Assembly (NCBI GenBank): GCA_947095535.1
Contig: OX352773.1
Coordinates: forward strand, 266,406,515-266,470,514
DNA from: Poecilobothrus nobilitatus
Lineage: Eukaryota > Arthropoda > Insecta > Diptera > Dolichopodidae
DNA: 64,000 nt
Direction of reading: 5' to 3'
The position numbers and the translations under genes are program-made. Within the stretch, counting starts at the first letter, position 1; every line of letters starts with the position of its first letter. Below the pieces are notes generated by a model, which was given only the letters and a program-made list of their open reading frames with translations, searched no databases and had not been told where the DNA came from. Of the stretch, positions 35,736 to 44,673 are shown in pieces.

Positions 35736-35850
35736 CTTTTTTTTTTTGGTGCATTTCCCTGCCACATAAATGTAATAGGAAATTGCACAGCCTTTCCTGT
35801 TCAGGCGTAGCTGTATATGTCGTATGGGGGAATTATTTACATGTTTTATT
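35736..35850 (-). repeat. SINE family S, 3' fragment
   Basis: Minus-strand copy of the 3' half of the SINE at 54480-54670, including cctgaacaggaaaggctgtg, gggaaatgcacc, and an A-rich tail. The tRNA-like head is missing. Confidence 0.7.
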
Positions 35851-37008
35851 ATTTAAAAATTAAAATTACTTATACCCAAAAATGAAATTTAATTATTTTG
35901 TGATTTCAAACATTTTCTTTATGTTTGTCTTTTTTTTTAACGATTTTTCTTTTTTTCTTAATAAAATCCAACTTATAAATAAATGTTTATAACTAATTAT
36001 AATTTATTTTATTAATTTTTTTTTAAATTATATTATTTTATTTGTTTTATCTACTATAAATTCATTTTTATAATTAGCAATCAAATATTTTTAATTTTGA
36101 CTACATTTAACACCTCATTATTGATTAATTATTCAGTTATATTGAGATGTCTAAATTTACGAATTTTGATTCTTCAAATCTTAATTAAATAAGGCTATTT
36201 TTTTTAAATTTTTAATTAAAGTAATAAAAACAGGTATAAGATACATTATTTGTTTAATTTTCAAAAACTTTAGAATTAAATATGTATATAAATATATTAT
36301 ATATATGTTTATTAAAATAATGTTTTGATAAATATTTCTTTTGTACACTTTATTATTATTTGATATTCTTATATTATATTAGGAGGAAAGTTTAAGCTTT
36401 TCCTTCTAAATATGTTCAATATAGTTCAAGGTGGTTGTAAATCGATAAAAAACATATATTTAAAATAATGTTATTACTTATTATTAATTATTTTATTAAT
36501 ATGTATAAAAATAATTGAAAAATTATCACTTAAAAAGTAAGACGATCAAAAAAATAAATAGTAAATTAAATTTAATAACAATAAGATTATGATAAAATAT
36601 TTTTATTTTACTTTAATTTTTTTTTTATTTTATATTAATAATGACATGATTTTTATTTTTATTTTTACCCATATTCTTTTTAAAATGGGAATATTCTAAA
36701 TTGAATAGACTTAAAATTTACTTATGATTCCAAATATTTTATGCTGTAATGAAAAAGAACAAAGAAATTCTGCACTGTAACTTAATAAAATAACTAACTT
36801 TATAATTTTTCATCCAAGTCTATTTGTCCATCTTATGAGCAATATTAAAAAAATGTTAAGGTAGTGATAAAGAAATATAATTTTAAGAACACATTACACT
36901 TTGAAAATATTTTTTATTTTGTTTAAAAAAAAAATATTTTAAACAAGTTTTTTTTATTAATTTATTTTTTATTAAAAACTATAGTTGTTATTAAATAATT
37001 TTGTTTAC

Positions 37009-37320
37009 CTCCGAATTATCTGAAGAATCGCTATCGGATGAATCCAAAATTTTTTTATTTACTCGTTTTGATCTTAAACTGGCAGATGGTTTAAAATCAT
37101 CACCATCACTTGTATCATCACCAGTTAAACTCTCACTTTCATCAGAATCATCATATTGTATACTCATAACAATTCTATGCTTTCTTGAACCATTAACAGA
37201 AGAAGTTGATGGTCCTGGATCATTTTGTCTTGGATTATGATTATTTTGCCTTGTATTAGGTCTTTGCCGGCTACTTGATTTTGGAGGTTTAAAATTGTCA
37301 TCGCTCTCACCGGCGTCCAT
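37009..37320 (-). CDS. PHRF1: PHRF1 exon 1: acidic N-terminus
   Basis: The start codon lies in ttttaaaaATGGACG, the first ATG after AT-rich leader sequence. The 104 codons encode MDAGESDDNFKPPKSSSRQR followed by Asn/Gly/Ser-rich text, then acidic-serine stretches such as DDSDESESLTGDDTSDGDDF and SSDSDSSDNSE. A serine/acidic N-terminus preceding the RING finger is usual for PHRF1. The exon ends at GAG|GTAAAC in phase 0, and the frame continues as IMRKKVSVRGRRSEKS in exon 2. Nothing else in the 7.7-kb intron offers a competing exon, so the link is inferred from phase, spacing and family layout. Confidence 0.82.
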
Positions 37321-38344
37321 TTTTAAAAAAAATATTAATGAATTTTTTTATTTAATTCAATTCGAAATAAAAAAAAAAATTATTTTTATTTATATATATA
37401 TATATTCACAGTTATAAAAAATAAATATTTTTAATTTATTAATTTTTCCATTATGTGAATTATAATTAAGTTTATAATATCTTATATTAAACACTAAATT
37501 CTGTCCATTTTGAAAAAGTTCCAACATATAATTCACTTTTTTATTAACTAGTTAAGCTTGGTAATTGTGCACTATTTTTTTTATTTAAAATATCATTTTA
37601 TTTAGTGACAATCAATTTCTAATTTCATTAAATTATAAGTAAATAACTTTTAAAGTTTATTAATTGCACAATTTTATTCAAATTAAAACACTTTTAATTA
37701 CAGTTTTAGTTTAATTTACAAATGAAATAAATTCCAAGTCCAACCATAATGATCTATAAGAAAATTTTAATCGATTGCTCTTTCGTCTTTGTTGGCAATG
37801 TTGATTAAACGCCTTCCCTGTAAACAGATATGCTTGTAAAATTAATTGTTGGCCAACCTGAGACCAAATACAGCATCTAGCGGCCTTGAATGAAAATATA
37901 AATTTAATTTATAATTATACGCATATAAATTATTTTCTGATATTACTTTTACTTTATGTAATTTTGATCCATTTACTTATTTAAAAAATATTTTTAATAT
38001 TTGTCTTGCTATAGATATAATAAGCAATATAATTATTTTTAATTTAGTTTTTATCTATTTTGCTATAATGGCTACATTTTTTTAGTTAAAAACTTTATTG
38101 GTTATATGTAAAAAATATAAAATTATTTATAAAAAGTTACATATAAATATTGAAGATTTTTTTGATGAAACATAAGTAAATTACACAAACATTATAAACA
38201 ATTTTTTCATTCAAATTTATTCAATTTCCTTTAAACCCAATATACAAAAGTTCTAAACAATATTAAAACAAATGTCAAATTTGATAGTTCAAAATTCAAT
38301 TTCCGTTTCATTTTCTTTTCGGTAAAAACTACAAATTTGCCAAG
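37321..38344. promoter_or_regulatory. Shared divergent intergenic region of PHRF1 and RpS13
   Basis: About 1.0 kb separates the two divergent start codons, so both promoters should lie here. The interval has one clearly less AT-rich island (about 37765-37890, including gtaaacgccttccc-like text and catctagcggcc), the likeliest core-promoter area. No TATA box can be named with confidence. No repeat family of the window intrudes, consistent with a functional interval. Confidence 0.5.
38305..38344 (+). promoter_or_regulatory. RpS13 5' leader with pyrimidine tract
   Basis: Immediately upstream of the RpS13 ATG the sequence reads tttccgtttcattttctttt and then cggtaaaaactac. Ribosomal protein mRNAs commonly start within such a C+pyrimidine (TOP-like) tract, which couples translation to growth signalling. 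The start context caagATGg is favourable. The transcription start is inferred, not seen. Confidence 0.45.
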
Positions 38345-38367
38345 ATGGGTCGTATGCACGCTCCTGG
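38345..38367 (+). CDS. RpS13: RpS13 (uS15) exon 1
   Basis: Encodes MGRMHAP plus two bases of the next Gly codon, with donor GG|GTAATT. A tiny first coding exon of this kind is typical of animal RpS13 genes. The 191-bp first intron (38368-38558) has no recognisable box C/D or H/ACA snoRNA, though this gene is a snoRNA host in vertebrates. Confidence 0.95.
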
Positions 38368-38558
38368 GTAATTATTAAATAATTATGGGTTTTGGCCTAT
38401 TCTAATTATTATTGAAGTAGAAAAACGAATTTAAAAATTTTCGTGCTATTTGTATTATTGAGTAGTCGAAAAATTTTTCATTATTTTTAATATTTCAACC
38501 TAATTTGTTGACGTTCATTGAATGCTTTGCTAACCTATAACTTTTTTTTTGTTTTTAG

Positions 38559-38686
38559 TAAGGGTATATCCCAATCAGCTTTACCTTACAGAAGATCTGT
38601 TCCGTCGTGGTTAAAATTAACCGCTGAAGATGTCAAAGAACAAATTAAAAAATTAGGCAAAAAAGGAATGACACCATCTAAAATTG
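38559..38686 (+). CDS. RpS13: RpS13 (uS15) exon 2
   Basis: It follows the acceptor tttttag and restores the frame as [21 protein letters not shown], continuing to [10 protein letters not shown] with the last Gly codon split at the donor G|GTAAAT. The segment carries the N-terminal extension typical of eukaryotic uS15. Confidence 0.97.
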
Positions 38687-38739
38687 GTAAATAAAGTTTT
38701 TAAAACTCAAAACCAAAATAATAATTTAAAATTTTTTAG

Positions 38740-39044
38740 GTATTATCCTTCGTGATTCACATGGTGTGGCTCAAGTCCGTTTTGTAAATGGAAATAAAAT
38801 CTTGCGAATCATGAAATCTGTCGGACTTAAACCTGACATTCCTGAAGATCTTTATTATATGATCAAGAAGGCAGTAGCTATCCGTAAACATCTAGAAAGA
38901 AATCGTAAAGATAAGGATGGTAAATTCAGATTAATTTTGGTTGAGTCTCGAATTCACAGATTAGCACGTTATTACAAAACTAAAAGTGTTCTTGCACCAA
39001 ACTGGAAATATGAATCAAGTACAGCTTCAGCTTTAGTCGCTTAA
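38740..39044 (+). CDS. RpS13: RpS13 (uS15) exon 3 and stop
   Basis: It begins after ttttttag with [20 protein letters not shown] and ends ...[18 protein letters not shown]. The three exons give 151 residues, the exact length of animal ribosomal protein S13, with near-complete agreement to insect orthologues along the whole protein, including the uS15 core around [19 protein letters not shown] and the [14 protein letters not shown] helix. The protein is a component of the small (40S) cytosolic ribosomal subunit, binding 18S rRNA near the platform. It is intact, with no disruption, and is almost certainly the functional gene rather than a processed copy because it keeps two introns. Confidence 0.98.
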
Positions 39045-39103
39045 GTAAAGTGTTTTTATTTTTATCTTAAACCAATAACTTTTAAGATATGACAAAAGAA
39101 GTA

Positions 39104-39109
39104 AATAAA
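39104..39109 (+). terminator. RpS13 polyadenylation signal
   Basis: AATAAA lies 60 bases after the RpS13 stop codon, giving a short 3' UTR, as usual for ribosomal protein genes. Confidence 0.6.
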
Positions 39110-39248
39110 GGAAATTAAATAAGGAGATTAATTTGCGTTTTACTAATAAGAAATAGTATTGTAATAATAGTAAGGTTCTAATTTCTGCTCCAAGTTTAAG
39201 AAAAGTAATATTTCGTAAAATAAACTAATTGGATTTTAGAAAAATACT

Positions 39249-39254
39249 TTTATT
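39249..39254 (-). terminator. DHRS7-like polyadenylation signal
   Basis: On the minus strand, AATAAA lies about 83 bases beyond the dehydrogenase stop. It faces the RpS13 signal 140 bases away, so the two convergent transcripts may end close together or overlap slightly. Confidence 0.5.
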
Positions 39255-39336
39255 AAATAAAAATATGTAAAATTTTTGTATAATAATTTGAAATATTAAA
39301 ACAACAGTAAGTTCTGTAATCTGTTGAAATTGATTA

Positions 39337-39391
39337 TCATTTTCCTTCACGAATTTTTTTCATACCTTTGGTTCCTAGTACTTTCAAGATA
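39337..39391 (-). CDS. DHRS7-like dehydrogenase exon 5 and stop
   Basis: The terminal exon follows the acceptor ctttag. It completes a split Ile codon and encodes ILKVLGTKGMKKIREGK-stop. The 'G-x-K-R-I/K-K-I-R-E/F' style basic tail matches the C-terminus of DHRS7 proteins, although it is shorter than the vertebrate form. Confidence 0.85.
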
Positions 39392-39462
39392 CTAAAGAAA
39401 AGTATTTAAATGAATAAATTTACATACATAAACTTTGTCGTTTAAATGTTAATTAAACTTAC

Positions 39463-39629
39463 ATTAATCTCAGATTTGGATAATATTGAGAAATATACAA
39501 TAATATTGATACTGGAAATAATCCAGCCCATGACAAATACGTTTTATTTGCTAAAGCAACTGCAAATAAATGACCACAACGCTCAGCAGACATTCTTCGA
39601 TCGTCACTTCCAATTGGTTTTCCATATTT
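39463..39629 (-). CDS. DHRS7-like dehydrogenase exon 4
   Basis: Encodes KYGKPIGSDDRRMSAERCGH followed by LFAVALANKTYLSWAGLFPV and a hydrophobic stretch SILLYISQYYPNLRLM. The M-S-x-E-R-C-x-x-L block is the usual C-terminal helix of DHRS7-type enzymes. The donor is AT|GTAAGT. Confidence 0.9.
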
Positions 39630-39681
39630 CTACAAAAATGTTTTAAATTTATTTCTAGTAATTAATTAAAATAAAAATTAC

Positions 39682-39795
39682 TTTATCAGGCTTTTCTGTA
39701 AAACTTTCCTGAAGAAAATCAGTAGCAATTGGTCCGGGACAAAATATAGTAATATCAATTTTAGGTTCTTCTACTTTTAATGTCGCGAAATAACC
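39682..39795 (-). CDS. DHRS7-like dehydrogenase exon 3
   Basis: Encodes GYFATLKVEEPKIDITIFCP followed by GPIATDFLQESFTEKPDK. The C-P-G-P-I-x-T motif is the nicotinamide-side PG motif of classical short-chain dehydrogenases. Junctions on both sides are phase 0 (CAT|GTAATT upstream, AAA|GTAATT downstream). Confidence 0.92.
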
Positions 39796-39847
39796 CTGGA
39801 AAAAAGAAGTTTAAATTTTAAAAAATTCTGATAATTCATTAAATTAC

Positions 39848-40356
39848 ATGCAACGCATGCTTAGCTCCTGAATAACTAGCTGAAAATGGGATGGCAGCTA
39901 ATCCTGCTCCACTAGATGTCAAAGCAATATGCCCGATACCACCACCACATTCTTTAAAGTATCTAACGGCAATCCTAGATAAATTAATAACAGAAAATAC
40001 ATCCAATTCAAAAAGTTCTCGATCTACTTTCAAATCAATTTTATCCCATTCTGCACGCTGAGATCTTCCGGCATTATTTACTAAAATATCCAATTTACCA
40101 AAATGGTCAATAACTTCTTTGAAATATTGTTCGTGACCGTCTACATCTAACATATCCATTTTTAAGACAAGTATATCATCTTTCGCTAGAAGACCAAGAC
40201 AATTTTCCAGACATTCATCTTTTACTTTTAACAATTCATTTTCGCGTCGAGCTGAAAGAACTAAACGTACACCATATTTAGCTAAATCAAGAGCTAAATT
40301 CTTTCCAATTCCACTAGAAGCTCCAGTAATCCAAACGACTTTGCCCCGAAGAGATG
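39848..40356 (-). CDS. DHRS7-like dehydrogenase exon 2 (catalytic core)
   Basis: This exon carries the Rossmann fold and active site of a classical short-chain dehydrogenase/reductase. The cofactor motif TGASSGIG is at residues 52-59, SARR after the second strand suggests NADP preference, and NNAG is at 135-138. Catalytic Ser190 is in LTSSGAG, with Tyr203 and Lys207 in Y-S-G-A-K. The sequence SQR after NNAG and the KHALH block place it with DHRS7 ('dehydrogenase/reductase SDR family member 7'), membrane-bound oxidoreductases of the endoplasmic reticulum acting on steroid- or retinoid-like carbonyls. The position usually held by the structural Asn of the catalytic tetrad is Asp (ELDVFSV, about residue 160). 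The five exons give a complete 322-residue protein, a normal length for the family. The substrate cannot be told from sequence. Confidence 0.95.
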
Positions 40357-40440
40357 CTGCAACAAATAATTTTATTTGAAAACTATGTATTTAATATCAA
40401 TTATTAGATTGTTAGTTATTTTTGTTTTTTAAATACTTAC

Positions 40441-40564
40441 ACAAAGGTTGACCGAACTTTTCTTTGAAAGCTAATTCTATATCTGAATCAAGTGTGATCC
40501 ATAATATTAAGCTTATTATGTAATAAAATAAAATAGCTAATCCGATTAATTCGAGAATATTCAT
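40441..40564 (-). CDS. DHRS7-like dehydrogenase exon 1 (membrane anchor)
   Basis: It starts at ATG in gacaaaATGAAT and encodes MNILELIGLAILFYYIISLI followed by LWITLDSDIELAFKEKFGQPL. Residues 5-25 form one hydrophobic segment, a signal anchor that should hold the enzyme at the endoplasmic reticulum membrane. The donor TTTGT|GTAAGT joins exon 2 (acceptor ttgcag|CATCTC) to give PLSSLRGKVVWITG, the standard entry to the SDR fold. This supports the chosen start. Confidence 0.9.
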
Positions 40565-41980
40565 TTTGTCTTTTCTTATTAACACTGAAGTACAATTGAG
40601 ATAAATATTCTATTGTTGTTCTTTTTTACGCTTATACTGAGATAAGATTTTTATATTTTTGTTTGTTTTATTTGATGGTTAATCTTTTTCAACAATAAAG
40701 GTGTGATGAAAGCTTTTATGAAACGCGTAACTATGTTATACGACAAATTTTGATATTTAATATGAAATTTGAACCAATCAAATCATATTGCAAAATAAAA
40801 TTCAAAGCCGAATTCACTACAAATGTTTTTGTTTATGTGATTTTTCCTTTCATTGTATTTTGTTTGATTTTTTTCTTTTGTGTATCAACTTGCCAATTTC
40901 CTATTGTCATATTCGAAATTCAAATTAAAAATGATTAAAAACATTACAATTTTTAAAACAAACTGTTGGTTAACAAACAAAGAAACCAACCAAATTTTAA
41001 ATATTTTTTAAATTTTTAATTTTTTTTTCTTTCGATAAAAATAAAAATTATAATTATAAAAATTTAGTTTTTTAACCAATATACCACTTTTTACTAAAAA
41101 TAAAATTGACATATTGACTTGCCTTAGTAAAAAGCTTTGTAAACAAAATAGTAGGTCTATTTGCCTACTTCTCAGAACAATTACAAGTAGTCTATGAAAA
41201 GATATTGTAGGACAGCTAGGACTCTTACACATCTCGAAATAAGGAAAACATTACGAAGTTAATTTTCTTCAGTAAAATTCTATAATTTTTACAACATTTA
41301 AGAAGTATTTTTAAATTTAATTTTTCAATAAATATGTATGCCCGTAGGTGAATGAATATACATCCCCTTCTTTTGGATCGAAAAATTTTGTATAATTAAT
41401 AATTGACAGACGGAATCGCTCTTGAAAATCGTTCTGTCACTTTCAATTCGGACAGTCGATATCGATTATCGTCTGCAACGTATATGACATTGACAAATGT
41501 TGTTTGTTTTATTTTTTTTTGACAATTATTTCTAATGACAATTTTTATGTTTTGTTGCAATGTTTTCTTTGTGGTGAAAAACTGATTTCAAATTAAAAAT
41601 TTATCAAAATTAATAAAATTTTAAAAATTGTACTTGTTAAACTAAATGCAATACCATAATTGAAAGAAAAGGAATATGGTGCATTCTTACTCTTGTAAAT
41701 GTTACAAGTGATGATTATGGTTTCGCCAAATACATCTTTATATTTATTATTTATTTATACCAATATTTTTACTTCTTCAGAAATAGTTTCTAAAAGTTGA
41801 AATAATTTAATAAATAAATTTTAATTTAAAAAAAAAAAAAAATATTTCAATTATTAAAAAATATAGCAACATCTTAAATGCAATTGAGCGGCACTACTCA
41901 ATAACCAACCATGAGCCAGCACTGGTAGTGGTTCTAAAAAACTGGCTTTACATCATTTTCATAAATATAAAAAGCGTGAG
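40565..41980. other. Upstream region of DHRS7-like gene
   Basis: The promoter of the dehydrogenase should be in the first few hundred bases. A less AT-rich patch at 41395-41500 (gacggaatcgctcttg, cgatatcgattatcgtctgc) contains short inverted words but no recognisable element. Small open frames here (40750-40938 plus, 41008-41232 minus) have no coding character. Confidence 0.45.
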
Positions 41981-42049
41981 ATGGTCAGCTGTTAACGAAA
42001 TTCGGACATAAAGTAAAGTACATATGATTTTTTTGCTTGAATACCTTAA

Positions 42050-42479
42050 GGGTATAAACAGAATGATGTCGATGTCCGCGGCGGAATGTGAAAATTCAAA
42101 TCGCCACTGTGTATTCAAATAAGGAAGTATAATTTAATCCACATTACAAAAATATAATAAAAAAAAACAGAAGTAAATTAAATGAAGAAATATTCTGGTT
42201 AATTTGAAAAAATGTTCTTCATATTTTTCTTTCATTTGCAAAAACCCTTTGTTAAAAAATCCTTCACGAGTCTCATTAATTCTCTTACCCACCATCGTCG
42301 TTTAAATTTTTTTTGCATTTCAGTAATAATTGCAGCTATTGAAACTATTTTCAAAATTTTTAAAAGTGTTTCCATTTTTGAATAGATTTGACATTAACAG
42401 CTGATTCCACCACAGTTCTTTCCGACATTATTCTGTTTAAGCAGTGGAATTGCGTTGTCGACATTATTCTGTTTATACC
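42050..42479 (-). mobile_element. Harbinger-like non-autonomous element T4 at a TTAA site
   Basis: A 430-bp element flanked by TTAA on both sides (42046-42049, 42480-42483). Terminal inverted repeats are GGGTATAAACAGAATGATGT at the left and GGTATAAACAGAATAATGTC read from the right. The right subterminal region repeats cgacattattctgttta twice. Inside, the minus strand keeps a transposase-like scrap: MQKKFKRRWWVREL (about 42288-42325), then in another frame KGFLQMKEKYEEHFFKL. This resembles the R-R-W-W-V-R...E-x-x-F-x-x-x-R-M region of PIF/Harbinger transposases. A homologous unoccupied site is present at 50185-50215. The 4-bp TTAA may hide a 3-bp TWA duplication, the Harbinger norm. Confidence 0.65.
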
Positions 42480-42839
42480 TTAAGAATAAGATAGGAAAAC
42501 ACTTACGAAAAAGAAACGACTATACCATCCTTCACATCTATTTTTAATACATCTTGTGCTAACCGTTATCCACGTGGCCATGCCCCTTTGAAATATCCAA
42601 CAATTTTTAATGTATATGAATTTAGAATTATATGTGGCAACCGATTACCCCCGATTATATATGTAAATGCAAAATAACTTGTATACATTTCGTTCTCTCA
42701 ACTGAGCAGTTTCTCATAACCAGTTCTATTAGTGATTTTAAATTTTTATTTTTTTTAATTAAAATTTAATTTAATTAAAGTTATTAAAAATGTTAACTAC
42801 TTGTTAAGCAATAAAATAAGTGATAAAATTCTTAAAAAA

Positions 42840-43357
42840 ATTATAAATGCAACTTTAGAAAGAGAAGAAAAATATAGTGTACTACCAGTGGGAAAGAGGG
42901 AGAAAAAAAAATAATATTATTACAAAATATTACAGCAGCACTTTAAAAGTAAAAATGTACATAACCTAATTTATTAATGTTTTTATTCATATTTAGCTAA
43001 AAATTTAAAATTTTTTATTTATAAAGTTGTTAAAAATAATATAGTTTATTAATAATATTTATATATCTATATAGTCATTTTAATATAGTTTCTCACTAAA
43101 AAACATTTGTTTGAACATTTGTTTATTTTTTTGACACTTCAAAATTGAAATGCCATACTAGTGAGAAATTTTTTTGTAAGATATACAATTAAAAATATCC
43201 ACGATATATATAGCGAAATATATTCAGAGAACATTGGATATTTCCAAATATTTCATGGATATTTTTTTAGCTTTATCTCTTTCTAACACAACATTTTTGT
43301 ATCTTCTGCCTATGCTAACATTTTCGTGGATATATTGGTCTAATGAAAACCAGCCTT
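42840..43357. mobile_element. TIR element T5, eroded copy
   Basis: The right end, read inward, is AAAGGCTGGTTTTCATTA followed by tatccacgaaaatgttag. It and the left internal block 'gaaaaatatagtgtacta..gggaaagagggagaaaaa' both match the better copy at 44674-45383. The left terminus is lost. Confidence 0.5.
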
Positions 43358-43440
43358 TAGAAACTATTTCTTGAGAAACTACAGCAATCCATAAGCACGG
43401 TTCACTCAGCTGTTTCTCAAATTGACTGAAAATATTTAGA
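43358..43440 (-). repeat. Repeat family Y, minus-strand copy
   Basis: On the minus strand it reads gagaaacagctgagtgaacc, then gtgcttatgg and agtttctcaagaaatagttt. It matches 61860-62045 and the split copy around 49250-49890, and serves as one unoccupied version of the T6 insertion site. Confidence 0.55.
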
Positions 43441-43456
43441 AATAGATGGAAAGGAA

Positions 43457-44106
43457 GGAGTGCGTTTCGTTTCTAAAGTAAGTAAACATTATCAGTTCAG
43501 TCGTCCATCAGCCGACAATTTTATAACTCAACTAATAATGTATACTTATAAAACTATCAGTTTTCATTGAAGTAGCAAAAATTTTTGGTATTCATCAGTT
43601 GCACTGCATTATCAAACTGACGACTGAACTGATAATTTATATATTTTACTCTCTGGTGTTTAGTTAACACTATGACAGATAAAACTATAAAAGTCGTTTC
43701 GAAATGCCGAAGTAGAGTAAAATAAACTCTGCCGTCATAAATATCGTTTAGAAACACCAGGAACGAGTTAATAAAGTTAATTTTTTTAATCTTACTCGCG
43801 AGGATAATTAAGACTCTTACAAATGTAAAAATCTTATGAAGTGTCATTATTGTTTTTTTATTTAAAATTTTAACATTATAAACTTATATATTAAAATAAT
43901 TGTTAGCGAAATCGTTCAATTTAACTTATAATACTTCTTAAAATAATTTGTTTTTTGGAAAACTCCACTATTTGTTTGAAATAAATAAATGTTCCAATCT
44001 AATTTTGACAGTTCAAATTCATATTTAACTCTAGTCGTTTTAAAAGTACTGGTATTCAATTCTAAAAGTATAAACTCTATTAGGAGTAAGTAACGAAACG
44101 CACTCC
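43457..44106. mobile_element. TIR element T6 (GGAGTGCGTTTCGTT), copy 1
   Basis: A 650-bp element with perfect 15-bp terminal inverted repeats: GGAGTGCGTTTCGTT at 43457-43471, and its complement at 44092-44106. The right two thirds (from 43658) match copy 2 at 49312-49750. The left third carries an extra nested inverted-repeat unit (43490-43637) bounded by atcagttcagtcgtc and gacgactgaactgat that copy 2 lacks. Two small open frames on the minus strand are not coding. Confidence 0.7.
43490..43637. mobile_element. Nested inverted-repeat unit within T6 copy 1
   Basis: About 148 bp delimited by a perfect 15-bp inverted repeat, ATCAGTTCAGTCGTC / GACGACTGAACTGAT. It is absent from T6 copy 2, so it is a separate small insertion or a copy-specific feature. 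Confidence 0.5.
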
Positions 44107-44673
44107 AGCTTTTTATATACATATCAACTAGTGTTTTACCACTCTATGTTTTTTTACATCACAAATTTTTTTCATTTGTGTTAGTGTGCTTTATTCTCAT
44201 TTCAAATTATTGAAATGATCTTGATATTGGAGTGGAATATTGGAATTTGAATTTTAATTTGATACTATTAAAATATGTACTGTACTTATTAAAACATACA
44301 GTTATGTACGTTTGGTAAATAAAAAAAATTATTTATTCTAATATTCATAAAAATAATTTATATGTAATTTATATTTATATATAAAATTGAATGAAAAAAG
44401 GTATAAAAAAATTTGTTTTTTAATAGTGCGTCAAGCTTGCCTCAAATGAATCAGCTAAATTTTGGTTTCAAAAAATCTCTCATTGTGCAATATACATTCA
44501 TTTTTTGCGACTTCTTTTCTTTAGTTTCATATGCCTTTTCTATAAATTATTCAAAGTGCTGCAGCTACGAGATGCTCAAGTGTGAAACGGGGTGTGTGAG
44601 TATTGAGTAAATAAAATTAATTTTAAAATTGGCAATGTAGTAGTCACTTCAAATAACAAAATAATGATTTATA
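44107..44673. other. Spacer between T6 and T5
   Basis: AT-rich. A 65-codon open frame (44413-44610) is less AT-rich than its flanks but matches nothing I can name and has no splice context, so it is not called. Confidence 0.4.

Larger units (their letters stand above)
29272..37008 (-). other. PHRF1 intron 1 (7.7 kb)
   Basis: A long intron between the short first exon and the RING/PHD exon. It hosts transposable element debris: a TIR element at 29752-30693, one at 34637-35283, a LINE C-terminal fragment at 35579-35735, and a SINE fragment at 35736-35850. Between 30694 and 34636 and from 35851 to 37008 I see only AT-rich sequence, with no exon on either strand. The donor is GAG|GTAAAC and the acceptor tttgcag|ATT. 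Confidence 0.8.

Noticed and set aside
35579..35788. 69-residue minus-strand frame taken as one gene
   Set aside because: It runs from a SINE body through its poly-A tail into a LINE C-terminus; only the latter part has protein ancestry.
38368..38558. snoRNA in RpS13 intron 1
   Set aside because: No convincing C/D (RUGAUGA...CUGA) or H/ACA boxes could be found, although this gene hosts snoRNAs in vertebrates.
44413..44610. 65-residue plus-strand open frame
   Set aside because: No recognisable domain, no splice sites and no continuation.
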